This document shows, in pieces, positions 11,753 through 22,682 of a stretch of 38,698 bases of DNA. The notes beneath the pieces were generated by a model. It saw only the letters and a list, made by a program, of their open reading frames with translations, did not search any database and was not told the origin of the DNA. The DNA is from Zancudomyces culisetae. Taxonomy: Eukaryota; Kickxellomycota; Harpellomycetes; Harpellales; Legeriomycetaceae. The stretch lies in NCBI GenBank assembly GCA_001969505.1, contig LSSK01000563.1, positions 1-38,698 of the forward strand, given 5' to 3'. Each line of letters begins with the position of its first letter. The stretch's first letter is position 1. The position numbers and the translations under genes are program-made.

Positions 11753-12082
11753 TCAGATACTTTTGGGCTCAAAAACTCCAAGGATAATCATTCTTGCTTT
11801 TTTCTTCACAAAATTTAGGTTATAAGGAGTCTTAATTATTATTCTCAAATTTGGTATTGTCCAAATCCACACTTTGTAACTCAGGTTGAGTAGATGAAGA
11901 ATTTGGTGTTTATGGGTCGTGTAGACCATCATAAAATGTAAAGATGTGGTTTTAACTGCTATTTCTATTGTGAACTCTTGGGCGTTGGAAACGTGGACTA
12001 TCCACTCCATGAGGATTGAATCCCTAATTAACGCGTGATTCATCTCTGAAAGCCATGAATAAAGTGTCTGTACGCTCAAAAT
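11753..12082 (-). pseudogene. Cyclin-box-like open segment, probably a relic
   Basis: A stop-to-stop frame of 109 codons with no usable upstream ATG; the first ATG is about 15 codons in. Its order of residues resembles a G1/B-type cyclin N-box: IRDSILMEWIVHVS (compare R-x-I-L-x-x-W-L/I-V-x-V), FTIEIAV at the ET position, LLNLS where cyclins have LQLLxxT, then a Y..F...ARMIILGVFE end like the E-x-x-I-L-x-x-L helix. The Lys of the cyclin FIASK motif is missing (VWIWTI), so CDK binding would be impaired. No matching upstream exon was found; a TACAG acceptor lies near 12072. Similarity is judged by eye and chance is not excluded. Confidence 0.3.
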
Positions 12083-12424
12083 CTATCATTATGTTGTGTA
12101 TTTGGTTTTTAAACAAAGCTGCTCATTTTTTTTTTATATATCCAAGCAATCAATAAAAAGAAGTGAGTTATATTCTGGTTTCGTTAAAAATAGCTGTGCA
12201 CTGAAAAAAATAATATATTTCAGTTTTCATTTCAGAAACTCTTGTAATTCATCGGAACGGACAAGATATACCAGTATTTATAAGCCAACGTTAAATTGGT
12301 GATGTGAACCTTGGTACTTTAGTGAGTTCATTTGCTTGATAGGCGAAGTTGCAAAATAGGCTTGAAATTTGTGTTACTCTCATTCGGATTATAGGAAGTG
12401 GATTAGATAAGAACAACTGAAAGT

Positions 12425-14692
12425 ATGACGAGGGTTACGAAGTCAAACGATAAATACAATAGTGCTATATACGACTTCTATTGTAAGTACTTGTTAATTG
12501 GCGAACATATTCATTAAAACATAACAAATACATATCACAACCAATGGTGTACAATAAATTTTTTATCAACTAATACTTTTGTTAGTGAGTCGGAGGGGGA
12601 TAATGGTTTTTATGACCATTTTTCAGGTACTTGCTTTCATACAAGGGTACATTAGATATGGGGGTGGTACACTGGGACTTACTACGCTATTCAAAGCGAC
12701 AAATGCTTCAATAAGCTACAACCTTACTATACTCTTCATAACAATGTCGCCAACCGTATTACATGTTGCTAGAATCCTTTTCCTAGACCCTATTAGTAGT
12801 ATATTCAAACCAAGGAGGTATCTTAGATGGGTTATAGGATGGAGATCTATACGAATAGAAAACCAAGTAGAACTGCACATGTATTTTGCGACATGTTTTT
12901 TCATTTGGTTTGTAATTCATGGAATTTTGGGGTTTTTCATGATGTACGCACCCTTGTTTGATACGACATATATAATGAATTCTGAAAAGCGGCTTGTGAT
13001 ATACAATGGAGTACAGCACGTTCCAAGACCCCCAAATACAAGAGCTCCGCTAATATTTAAAAAATATGCAGACCAACACGAGCTCATTACGGGTTTATGT
13101 GCTTTTATCTTTTATACGTTCCCGATTGTAATGTCTATGCGTAAGTTTTATTCATATATATATACTTTTGTGAGGCGTGGTGGAAAGCGGAAGCCAATGA
13201 TAGGATATTTTGCTGTGGAGCTATCCCAACAACTACAACAAAAGTATTAATATAATTGTAATATCAAATACACGTTATCCACTATATAACGCTTGCTAAA
13301 TACTATCATAAATACAATAGCCTATTTCAGAAATGCATCATACAAATTGTTTTACTACTCGCATCACCTGATAATTGTGGCTCTTGCTTTTCAATATTTT
13401 CATCAATACAGCGGAAAAACGTGGTTGATAACACTAGCAATATACCTTGTAGATAGGGTCTACAGAAACTTTCTCAAGAAAAAGACCAGCTTTAAGGAAA
13501 TCTATGCGAGAAAGTGGTCAAAAAGCGCGTTTGAAATTCAGTTTAAAATCGACCCTAACAGTTTTCAATCCAAGATAGCGACCCCAAACTGTAGCGCACT
13601 CAGTCATGTTTACATTAATTGTCCACATGTTTCATTGACTGAATGGCATCCATATAGCGTTGCAACAGGTCCTGGTGATGATTTTATAAGTCTATTAATA
13701 AATGGGAAAGGTGATTGGGAACAGATTTTGTGTGGAATAATTTTTTCGAGACAAGTTAGAGTTGAATATAAAGATAAAGAGTTTTTTGATGTAAGAGTGT
13801 CAAACAACTTTGAAAAAACAATAGATACAGAGAATACTGACCCAAACACACAGCACTACCTTCAAAAAAAACAAACGGGAGGCAGCGTATACAGCGACAC
13901 TGTGACGTCTGACCAAGGTGCATCCTCACCACTATGCTTAAATAATAAAAAATCAGGAAAAAATGACCGACTCTCATTGTCCGGCTATAATAAGATAATG
14001 AGTAATCCTAGTATATCCAGCCCTAACCTGTGGGTGAGTGGTTATTATGAGAGTCCAGTGAGGTACATATTTGAAAATGAAATTGCAGTACTCATTGCTA
14101 GCGGAACTGGGATATCTACAGTTAAGTCTGTGGTCAACAAATTTATTTATGATATCAATAACGTCTCAAATGACTACAAACTAAAAAAAATTCATGTTGT
14201 ATGGAGCAATCGCGAGGTTTCGTTATTCGGCTTTATGGAGGTAAGAAAGATAGATTTTATACATATCCTCATGATTAGTAGCTACTCAGTTAGACTATAA
14301 ACATGAAAAAACCAAAATAACACTGTAATGATAAATATTTTACTTAGGATGTTGTTGAGCGACTCAAGTCAATGCGGTTTTCAAACAAATTCAGCATGTC
14401 GCTATACCTAACGAGCATCAATCTGGCATGTGAAAAAAATTACGAAAACAACTTTTACAGCATGCTTGAAAGGTTCCACGGCCTAAATGTCTCTTTTGTA
14501 TCTGCATATGTTAATAGACCAAACTACTATGAAATATATGAGAAGATCGTGAAGGAGAATGGGAACGCCATTTATGGTGTATTTGCATCAGGCACTGAGG
14601 ATATGGTGACAAATGCAAGGAGGGCGTGTTCCGCATGGTCAATAAAAAATAACACATCAGCAAAAATCAACTTTTATGAATCGCGATGGTAA
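12425..14692 (+). CDS. NADPH-oxidase / ferric-reductase family flavocytochrome (Yno1/Aim14-like), four exons
   Basis: Exons 12425-12482, 12586-13140, 13321-14240 and 14348-14692 give 625 residues. The haem ligands have exact NOX spacing: His117-x13-His131 (HMYFATCFFIWFVIH) and His219-x12-His232 (HHLIIVALAFQYFH). An FAD motif HPYS, with DDFISL and GDW after it, follows in exon 3 as in NOX enzymes. The NADPH loop is degenerate: ASGTGIST stands for GxGIGVTP, and the usual DGPYG reads SGYYES. The C-terminus is Phe-Tyr-Glu-Ser-Arg-Trp rather than ending in Phe. A Ser/Asn-rich insert (roughly residues 365-430) separates the FAD and NADPH parts. Expected role: transmembrane electron transfer from cytosolic NADPH to O2 or Fe(III). 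S. cerevisiae Yno1/Aim14 is the likely comparison. The exon 1-2 splice restores TAT-TTG across GTAAGT...GTTAG. Confidence 0.85.
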
Positions 14693-17600
14693 AAAACCCT
14701 TAACTTATCAGCAGCAGTGTTGTTGGCGTCTGGATATGTATACTCCATTTTATTTATATCTAGGACATATCCACTTTTTTCTTGCTTTTGATACTCAACA
14801 TTTTACCAATATATTATGTAATCTACTACTTGGAACCCCTCTCCTCAGACATGAAAATTTAAGTCTGCTTGGCAGATTATTTCTCTTTAGTAATGGATAT
14901 AGTTGCATACAAGCTCCGTAAAGGCCTACTAGCGTTTTTTTTTGTTTTTTTAAAAAAAAAATCCTGATTGCTACCCAAGAACAGGGTTTGGTTCCAAGAA
15001 TTATTATCGCAAGAAAAAACTACACAAATATCCAACCAATGAGTTTACAATGATGCTGTCATGGCAATATATGACACGTGTAGTCTCACAAAGTAATGCT
15101 GATGTCTCTGGCTGCAAATGTACCATTGTTTTATTTTTAATATACACCGATGACGTGCTGATTTTTTTCAGGATAGTATTTGCACACAAGATAGTAACAT
15201 ATGTAGTTGAAACCCAAAAAAGTGATGCTAATTTTAATGTTAGATATATTGGCACGCGGCTTACACAAGTCCTGTCAGGATGTGATGTGTAAAATAGCAA
15301 ACATTGAGCTGTACACAAAAAAAATGTGCTAATAGAAAGTGTCAATGTTCTTTATTACCAGGCTTTAGTGGAAGAATACATAAGAAATAAGAATCGAATG
15401 CGAGTTCAAGTTTTTTCGCGTATATATTGGCCCAATTCTCGATATAATTAATTCTCAGCTTAGTTATAAACGTATAGTCTATTATCAATTTATTATAAAG
15501 CGGAAAATAGCCGATCATGTCACGGCATGTATTTGCCTTATAATGTTTGCTATAAAATAGAAAGCAGAATCTGTGTCAAGTAAACAACACAGCTGTGGAT
15601 CACCATTTTCCAGTGTTTTTGTACTGTGACATCACCAAGCTATACATTTTATTTATTCAAATTGGAAAGGGGGTGGTACGGATGTTAATAGGTGTGTTAA
15701 AAGCTCGATATGGAATAAAGTCAACATTCTGTGCATTTCAAGAAACATTAAGGAGGCCAGTAAAGAGTAATGAGATTAATTTTCTGGTATAATTTTAACT
15801 CCTAAAGTTGCAGCTGCAATCGGTTTTTGTTTATTTTTTTGCGCGTGTGTATGAGTGTGTGTTTGAAAATCATACTGATTGCCTTATCTAAGTCTTTAAA
15901 GTTTATTCTGCAAATGATTGTATCGGATTCTAGTAGGGTGAATAAAAGACAGGTTTTAGGCCATATGAAATTCGTATATAGAGAAATCTGCACATCCTTG
16001 CATTTTTTGAAAGTCCTTTTTTTAAAACAGTTAAAACGCCAAAATAGCAGAAGAACAAGAAGCATCAAATAAATACATAATTGCGCAATAAGGTTACTGA
16101 ACTCACGATTTATTTTGGATAAACTGATGTCCGTCATATCTCATTTTCTACAACATTTTAAAATACATTCCGCTCCTTTGACTTCCCCAAGATTCTTACC
16201 AGAAAAAACAATTTCTTTGAAATGTGCTATTTTACCCTTTCTACTCCAGCTCTTATTCAGAAATGCTAATTTCTCAAAGCAGAATATGAATAGCTATGAT
16301 ACTCTAGGACAATGCTGCCACCTAACAATTGGCCAATTAACAATGATTCAGAATTGGATGGATTGGGTATTTTGGGAGTGGGGTCGAGGTGATATTGATA
16401 GGTGCATTTGTGTAATTTGCGCAACGTTTTACATACCCGGTTAGTTTAAATTACTGCCGACGCCGACGCTTTATTGCCCACAAAAATAGTTACTACAAAA
16501 ATATCGCACATGCTTTGAAAATGGTGGTAAATACTAGCGGAACAAGATTCGGTGTCGCAATTAAGGCGACAGTTTTTATTTAGCCTACTGATTATTTGTT
16601 TACGTTTAAACCTTAACCTAAACTCCGCCGCGCAGATGTTTATGATTTTCAAAAGCTGGCAAGTGTTTAATTATGGTATCTATTATCCCAGTCAGCAAGT
16701 GCTTTGATTTACATTTTGTTTAGGAATTGGTTGGATGCTTAGTGTTGCAAGTGCCAAAATCCGGTATTTTTGCTTTTAAAATGTTGCAAAACATACTCCA
16801 TACCAAAATAACACCCTCGAATAGGATGTAGCAAAAATTAGCGGCGTTTTCCATATCATGGGTTGGTGTTTCAAAAACAAAGCATAAAGTGAGAATAGTA
16901 TACTTAAAGCCAGAGATTGTTGTAGTTTGGCATGAATTACCATTTCTAGCTGATATAGCGGATATTGGTGCAATTTGTTGTTAATCAAAACAAGTACGAA
17001 AATCATTAATTTCATTTAAATTTTAGGCGTTTTATTCATACTTTTAGACGACTATAGAAAAATTATTGTAAACTTAAGGATTTCCACATCTTTTTCTTGG
17101 AGCGCAGCTGTGATTATAGCGAATTGGTAAAAATGCTCTAGCCAGATCTAACTAGCTAGCCCACTTCAAAGTCTGTGCTGGGAAACGCAGACTATAGCAT
17201 AAATATTTAATATACCGTACCAATACATTAAATATTAATTTGGGTTAATGATGTGCAGGCTCATTACTACAAAACCAATTTAACAATTGGTGGTATATTT
17301 GTCAATGGAGGCGGAAGCATTGTGCATGAACACGACAAAAAAAATGAGCAAATTTTCTTTTTTTTTCCCGGTTAATCTGAATGCGTCTTTTTTTTGTGAA
17401 CTACAATCGATTCAAATTTGAGCCATTCTTTGACATGCCAAAGGAAAAACGCACCAATTACCAGATAATGTGAGTATGTTTTTTATTGTTTAATGGACCA
17501 AAAATAATGTACAGGTCTTTCCAATTTTAAATTCAAATCATATTTATAGCTATTTAGTTCAAAGCCCACTCCAGAAACTAAAATGAGCAACAAAAGTATG

Positions 17601-18180
17601 ACGCCTGGATAAATAATGCGCTAAATAAAAAAAACAAATAAAGTTGGCATGTTTATGAAAATTAAAAGCTCTATTTTCACGAAACCACTGTGCACAAACT
17701 GGAATGATAGAATTTCGTCAAAATTTAATAGATAGAAACTCAAATGAGTCAAAAGCAAGAAACAAAGGGAGAGATTAACCAGAATATTCTCTTTTGAACT
17801 TTCCTGAATGAGGAATGGGTGTGGGCGATAAAAAAAAGCAATTTTCATAGTTTTATAAAACATGTGTCATTATCATCATTAATGCAAAATTATTCATTTG
17901 CAACATTGGTAACAGCAAATAGCAATATTTTGCCAAACTTTCTTGAAAGCACACACCCTCGCATATTACCACATAAATACATGTATATATATATTAGTCC
18001 GGTACGGGTCAAGCAACAATCAAAAAATATTTCTTCAATTTTAACTTTTCACTTCATACTAAACGTTTTTGGGTTATGCCGAGTTATTTTTTTTAACTAT
18101 TCGTTTTGTACCTTTGAAAAGATATACACATTGATAACAAGAACAAAAACAAAAACAAGATAAACACCGGAACTAATAGG
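14693..18180. other. 3.5-kb gene-poor stretch
   Basis: No convincing gene. Short frames occur on both strands (for example 15802-16137 minus, 16115-16444 plus) but overlap, lack motifs and look random for A+T-rich DNA. A reverse-transcriptase-like fragment lies at 15050-15292 (own entry). A tRNA-like patch at 17101-17180 was tested and rejected. The stretch may contain decayed mobile-element or gene remains. Confidence 0.55.
15050..15292 (+). pseudogene. Short reverse-transcriptase-like fragment (possible Ty3/gypsy relic)
   Basis: An 80-codon frame contains LIYTDDVLIFF (YTDD at 15143-15154), matching the Y-x-D-D catalytic motif in its usual setting (hydrophobic-YxDDxLIF). Downstream, AHKIVTYVVETQKSDAN resembles the EHxxHVxxVxxxLxxAN helix that follows YxDD in Ty3/gypsy polymerases. 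Nothing before or after continues the domain; no LTR, RNase H or integrase was recognised. If real, it is a heavily decayed piece of a retrotransposon; chance similarity over about 35 residues cannot be excluded. Confidence 0.3.
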
Positions 18181-18897
18181 ATGGGATATAATGAAGCGAT
18201 AAAAAGAGAACGCTACCAACTATCGCTGCCACTATTGTTCCTACTCTCCTGCGGTGGAGCAACGCTATTTTTGTTAATAGTAGTCTTTATAAAGCTTAGA
18301 GCACGACCTGCAAAGACAGCCGAGAGTGAAGAACTAGTGCCATACCAAGCTGACTTGGAAGCAAACAGGAAAAACGAACCATCGAATCTCCAAAAATTAA
18401 TAAGTAGGGTCAAAAGCTTATTCGTCCCCAGAACAAGAATCCAAGAAGAAATTCTAGACACCACGGGTCAGCAATGTGTGTCTGAGCCCTCGTCGGATCT
18501 GACGTCAATAAGGACAAATGGTTCTTACGGATCGCTTGAAAACGGTGGTAGTAGTGCAGGACTAAGCAAAAATGGGAGAAAGAGAACATATTACAAATGT
18601 GTACTCAGAAAAAACTCTTACACTGGGGAACTAGAGTGGGTGGAAACAATGAATGAGCCAATTCCACAGAGGAGCAACCCAAAACTAAGCACAATCACGC
18701 CAGGTGAAGGAAAGGTGGAAAAAAGGTCCATAGATAGCGTGTTTGGATCAAATTTGGTGGCCAAAGTCGATGAATTTAGTATTGTTTCTAAAAACATTCA
18801 ACCGGGTATCGAAAGGTATCCACAGTTGGGTATTTATGGAGCAAAAAATGATGTATTTTTTAATAACAAGCAACAAGTCAATGTTTCCTACGAGTAA
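18181..18897 (+). CDS. Single-pass membrane protein of unknown function
   Basis: A single-exon, 238-residue frame starting at the first ATG. A hydrophobic segment (about residues 14-38, LSLPLLFLLSCGGATLFLLI onward) follows a short charged N-terminus and is succeeded by KLRAR. This predicts a signal anchor with the hydrophilic C-terminal 200 residues most likely cytosolic by the positive-inside rule. The tail is Ser/Gly/Asn rich (residues about 95-135) with a more ordered patch KRTYYKCVLRKN...GELEWVE near 140-160. No known family was recognised. Codon use is coherent along the frame and there are no internal stops. It is isolated, 3.5 kb from NOX and 1.8 kb from the next gene. The layout recalls small fungal plasma-membrane or ER adaptor proteins, which is only a guess. 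Confidence 0.7.
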   Translation: MGYNEAIKRERYQLSLPLLFLLSCGGATLFLLIVVFIKLRARPAKTAESEELVPYQADLEANRKNEPSNLQKLISRVKSLFVPRTRIQEEILDTTGQQCVSEPSSDLTSIRTNGSYGSLENGGSSAGLSKNGRKRTYYKCVLRKNSYTGELEWVETMNEPIPQRSNPKLSTITPGEGKVEKRSIDSVFGSNLVAKVDEFSIVSKNIQPGIERYPQLGIYGAKNDVFFNNKQQVNVSYE

Positions 18898-20722
18898 TTG
18901 CTGAGGCCTGTATAATATGTTGCCAAAAAAAACGCACTTTTTAGTCAGATGTACGTATATTGTATTATCCCTAATTTGTAGTATATACTTGATTCTAAGA
19001 TATCTGCAGTTTATCTCTATAGTGTAGTATTAGATTATTGTATTTCAAAAAGCTACACACATTGTTAGCAAACCTTTCCCTTTAAAAAAACATGTCTATT
19101 CAAATGTAACACGCATTATTACGTTTTAAAAAACTCGCTGCTCTGTTGTGATACCCTTTTTTGAACGAAAAGACATCGTTTTGATTAGATTTTGTGTTTA
19201 TATTTTCTGTTTCAGAAAAGTATGTTGTTATTGCCATTGAGAATTGATATAGGCATCTTTCGTTGTTATTTATGATATGAGATGTATACTGAGTATAATT
19301 GTACATAGAGCGCTAGTTTTATAGCCTTGAGAGAGTCGGGAGTATTACACCTGAAGGGTGCCTCCTTAAAATTGTTTGAATTCGATTGCTGATATTTGTA
19401 TATTTTGCTTTACCGTACGCATTTTGTTAGTGTTTATTGTTCATCCAGTGATTAGAATTAATATTTTTCAAAGATGCCTATTGCGCTTGGATTTCTCTTT
19501 CCCGGGCTCAGCCATCCCCAGTAGAAGAGAAAGCCTGAACCAACAGGTTACCTTTTTATTTTTTGTACTAAACTTGATGATCTAAAAAAGACTCCAGCAC
19601 GCTTTGCGAGTATCCATAGTACATACATAAACAATTAGTATGACATATGCATATACACTCTTATATATAATGTTTGAATACTATAAGTCTGCTTGTTTTT
19701 TGAGAAAAAGTAACGAAACAAACGAGAGTATATAAAAGATACCGCCCAATAGGACGGAAGTGAAGTTTATTATATCTTATTGTTTAGGAAGCGTATAATG
19801 TATACAATATATGATATTTAATGGCATTCTAACTGTTTAGCCTTGCGTAAATGTAAACCGTAGAATTTTATAAAAACATAAAGTAGTGGTGGAAACGGGA
19901 GAAAGAGAAAAAAAGACAGCCCCAACACCATCAAAGTTGAAAGAAAAAATTAGTAAAACAATTAAATACATTGCAAAAAATATCATGTTTAGGATTTTTA
20001 AAGACAATAAACCAAAACAGATAGATATATTGAAAATCGTCTTATTTACAAGTATTGACACACATACAAGTTGGTATACTATCGTACTTGAAGTTTCTTG
20101 ATGATTAGCGGATTGCACGACAAATAATGAGCTTGTTTGAACTCAACTATAATTAAATGCTCAGAGTTTACAGCCATTTGCAAGAGCTAATAGTGGTAAT
20201 AATAGCAAAAGATATTTAGAATTTTCTAAAGTATAATGAGCTCTCCATGCACAATTGCTATTCATCCCAGCCAGTGTCCAATAAAAAACCACAAGAAATT
20301 AAATAAGATTGATTATTTGTAGCCAGCGAACAATAAGCAGATTGAAGCGAACAATGGATTCCTCAGAACAAGAAATATATTTTTTCCATTAATCATAATA
20401 GCTTGAGATTAGCGCAAACTTAGTGACTATACCCATTAGGCCAAACTCCGCCGAGTTATATTAAAAGTTAATTAAAAAGATTCTAATCCAAAAAGAATTG
20501 ACAAAATTGAACTTTGCACAAGAAATCATATTTTGCGAGCCATGTTAAATTCAGCCCCGCGTTATAATTAGCACTTCTAAAAATAAATATAAGGTTCAGT
20601 TTGAAATTAATGTTCAACCCAAATGATATAAAGGATAACAAAAAAGTATACATAAAGTTAAGGATAGCACAGAATAAACTCTGTTAAAATAAAAAAAATT
20701 TCGAAAACCAAAACACCTAGCA
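18898..20722. other. 1.8-kb intergenic stretch
   Basis: A+T-rich sequence downstream of the membrane-protein gene and upstream of the F-box/LRR gene. A Lys-rich frame at 19886-20101 (+) has no ATG at its head (GTG only) and an antisense hydrophobic shadow, so it is not called. No tRNA or mobile element was recognised. Confidence 0.55.
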
Positions 20723-22555
20723 ATGACAAGAATAAATATGTTGGAAGAGGCGATTTCAAAGCCAGAAATAGGGCAAAAACTGCTCGAGTACATGGGACTT
20801 GAACCGTTTCTGCGCCTTAGAGAACTCAATAGAAATATCAATAAAACAGCAAATGAATGTGCATGGAAAAGAGTCACTGATGAGCACTACCAGCTCGATA
20901 ACTTTGAATTGCTGCTGGTCAAGAACATTGAAAAAATCAGAGAGCTCCACATAGTTGAGGGCCCAAGAGAAATAACCACAACACATATACAGTCGCTTAT
21001 CAAAGGTCTGGTACAGCTAGATAAGGTATATATAAGATATTTTACAGACCGTAAATTGGTCAGAGAGATGGTGACAGGACTGTGTGAAAAGTTCAAACAA
21101 ACAATCACGTATATCCAGCTGAGAATGGTGGATGTTGGTGTCGGGTTCAATGAAGACATAAACTCAGCTGCTACAAAAAATGCAGCCGCAAACAAGGGCA
21201 ATAAAATATTTGAAAGCATAGCAGAGCTTTCAAATCTACGAACCCTTCAGCTACAAGGAATCCATATATATCCTGATGTAATTGATCGATTGGTCAAAAC
21301 AAGTAAATCTGATAAACTGGAGGAGATAGAAATCGACACCGAGTCGTATTTGACGGCGGATACAGTGAAAACAATTAATACAAGGTATGGGGCCAGACTG
21401 AGAAAACTGGGATTGAGTAGGCTGGTTGATAGTGGGCTCAGTGAACTGGAAATGCTTCTTCAAAAGGCTCAGGGGCTCACTCATCTGGTAGTGGGAGGAA
21501 TTTATAGCAACTCTGGCGCGGTGCTCAAAAACATCACACCCAAACACCTCCCAAAACTCCAGTCGTTGGAGCTGAGAGAGCATTCAACCCCGGGCCAATT
21601 CAATAGCTTTTTAAACCAAAACTGGGAAAGTATAACCCAGTTGAGTACTTTCGCATTTCTGATGCCACCAGAAACTAGCAAAATTATCGGAGCTAGCTTT
21701 AAAAATCTTCAATCGCTAAACTTCACAGAAATACAAATGATAACACCAGAAAATATGAACCTAATTTTGAAAAGTTATTCCAAGCAATTGGAAAAAATAC
21801 AGCTATGTGCCTGTGGTATTGATATCTCCGAAGCATGGAGCCCTGATCTTGAATGGAAGAGACTAAAAAGGGCAACCCTAGTAAATACAGGTATAACAAC
21901 TGCAATGCTTGAATCACTTTTAACATCTGAAATGCTGAATGAGATCGAAATCGCAGCATCAGCACTCAGTGATGAAAAAGAGCTTTTAAAACTTCTTGAA
22001 TCACCAAAAAGCAACCTGCTTACAAAAAACTTGGAGGTTTTGATTATACGCGGGTTGAACGGATTGAGTGCACGGGGAGTTAAAGCACTAATAGAACGTT
22101 TTAAAATGTCGTTGCACGAGGTGGAAATTGCAGGAATTGATATTTCTAAGAAAGAGTGCCAGATGTTGAGAGAAAAGTATGGTACCATTTCGTTCTTCTT
22201 TGCAAGTGACCAACATATGCCACCAGAAATGATGGAAGCACTCCAAAGAATGCAGCAAATGGAGATGGAGGGACATGAGCATGGTGGGGGAGGAGGAGGC
22301 TGTTGTGGTGGCCATGGAATGCCTGCAATGTCCAACAACAATCCACTGATGGCTATGCTTGGCCAGGGTATGATGGGTGGTCCTTCTCTAGCTGATGGCG
22401 AGATTGATGTCATCTCCGGTGTTCAATTTGCAAACCCGCTTAGTAAATCCCCGCAATTGAAGGAAGTCCGTATGGGTCAGGCAGGAAGTAACGAGGGCAG
22501 CTGGGAGGATGAAAATATGAGCGACGAGGAGGGGGGAATTAACGATGTTGATTAA
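20723..22555 (+). CDS. F-box-like / leucine-rich-repeat protein with Gly-Cys-His-Met tail
   Basis: A single-exon protein of 610 residues. The N-terminus (about 13-55: KPEIGQKLLEYMGLEPFLRL, then REL..NINKTANECAWKRV) has the pattern of a divergent F-box (helix, leucine-rich, Trp near the end). Residues about 75-480 are irregular LRR-like repeats with recurring LxxLxLxx units, for example LSNLRTLQLQGI, LPKLQSLELRE and LEVLIIRGLNGL. This suggests a substrate receptor of an SCF ubiquitin ligase, though the F-box is too weak to be sure. The end is unusual: a Met/Gln-rich helix, then HEHGGGGGGCCGGHG (about 517-531), a Met/Gly/Pro stretch and an acidic tail (EDENMSDEEG). The His-Cys-Cys-His cluster could bind metal. 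It converges on the next gene with 127 bp between stops. Confidence 0.75.
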   Translation: MTRINMLEEAISKPEIGQKLLEYMGLEPFLRLRELNRNINKTANECAWKRVTDEHYQLDNFELLLVKNIEKIRELHIVEGPREITTTHIQSLIKGLVQLDKVYIRYFTDRKLVREMVTGLCEKFKQTITYIQLRMVDVGVGFNEDINSAATKNAAANKGNKIFESIAELSNLRTLQLQGIHIYPDVIDRLVKTSKSDKLEEIEIDTESYLTADTVKTINTRYGARLRKLGLSRLVDSGLSELEMLLQKAQGLTHLVVGGIYSNSGAVLKNITPKHLPKLQSLELREHSTPGQFNSFLNQNWESITQLSTFAFLMPPETSKIIGASFKNLQSLNFTEIQMITPENMNLILKSYSKQLEKIQLCACGIDISEAWSPDLEWKRLKRATLVNTGITTAMLESLLTSEMLNEIEIAASALSDEKELLKLLESPKSNLLTKNLEVLIIRGLNGLSARGVKALIERFKMSLHEVEIAGIDISKKECQMLREKYGTISFFFASDQHMPPEMMEALQRMQQMEMEGHEHGGGGGGCCGGHGMPAMSNNNPLMAMLGQGMMGGPSLADGEIDVISGVQFANPLSKSPQLKEVRMGQAGSNEGSWEDENMSDEEGGINDVD

Positions 22556-22682
22556 TAGCACTTGTTTTTTCTAAAAGCTATGGTTTTATGTACAATTTTT
22601 TTCTATAAGATAGTTAAATTTATATACAATATTCCAAAATTAAAAAAAAATACAAACAGAACGATGTGTAGTCCAAAAGGAT

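Larger units (their letters stand above)
10239..12424. other. Long intergenic stretch between COG6 and the NOX gene
   Basis: About 2.2 kb of divergent upstream sequence, A+T rich. It contains a 7-bp tandem repeat at 10851-10890 and a cyclin-box-like open segment at 11753-12082 (both listed separately). The rest shows no coding-like frame, tRNA or known element to me. Confidence 0.6.

Noticed and set aside
12425-14692. Calling the flavocytochrome a classical FRE metalloreductase
   Set aside because: Haem-ligand spacing, HPYS...GDW pattern and C-terminus fit NOX/Yno1 better, although a ferric reductase activity cannot be excluded.
14676-14921. 81-codon frame overlapping the NOX stop codon
   Set aside because: Out of frame with NOX, no motif and no own promoter context.
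17101-17180. tRNA-like patch: 7-bp acceptor-like pairing (AGCGCAG with CTGTGCT) and an A-box-like TAGCGAATTGG
   Set aside because: The T-arm does not fold (no 5-bp stem around TTCAAAG), ten extra bases precede the D-arm and no poly-T terminator follows; at best a decayed tRNA.
19886-20101. Lys-rich 71-codon plus-strand frame
   Set aside because: Starts at GTG only, no upstream exon with a convincing splice, composition explained by A-rich DNA.
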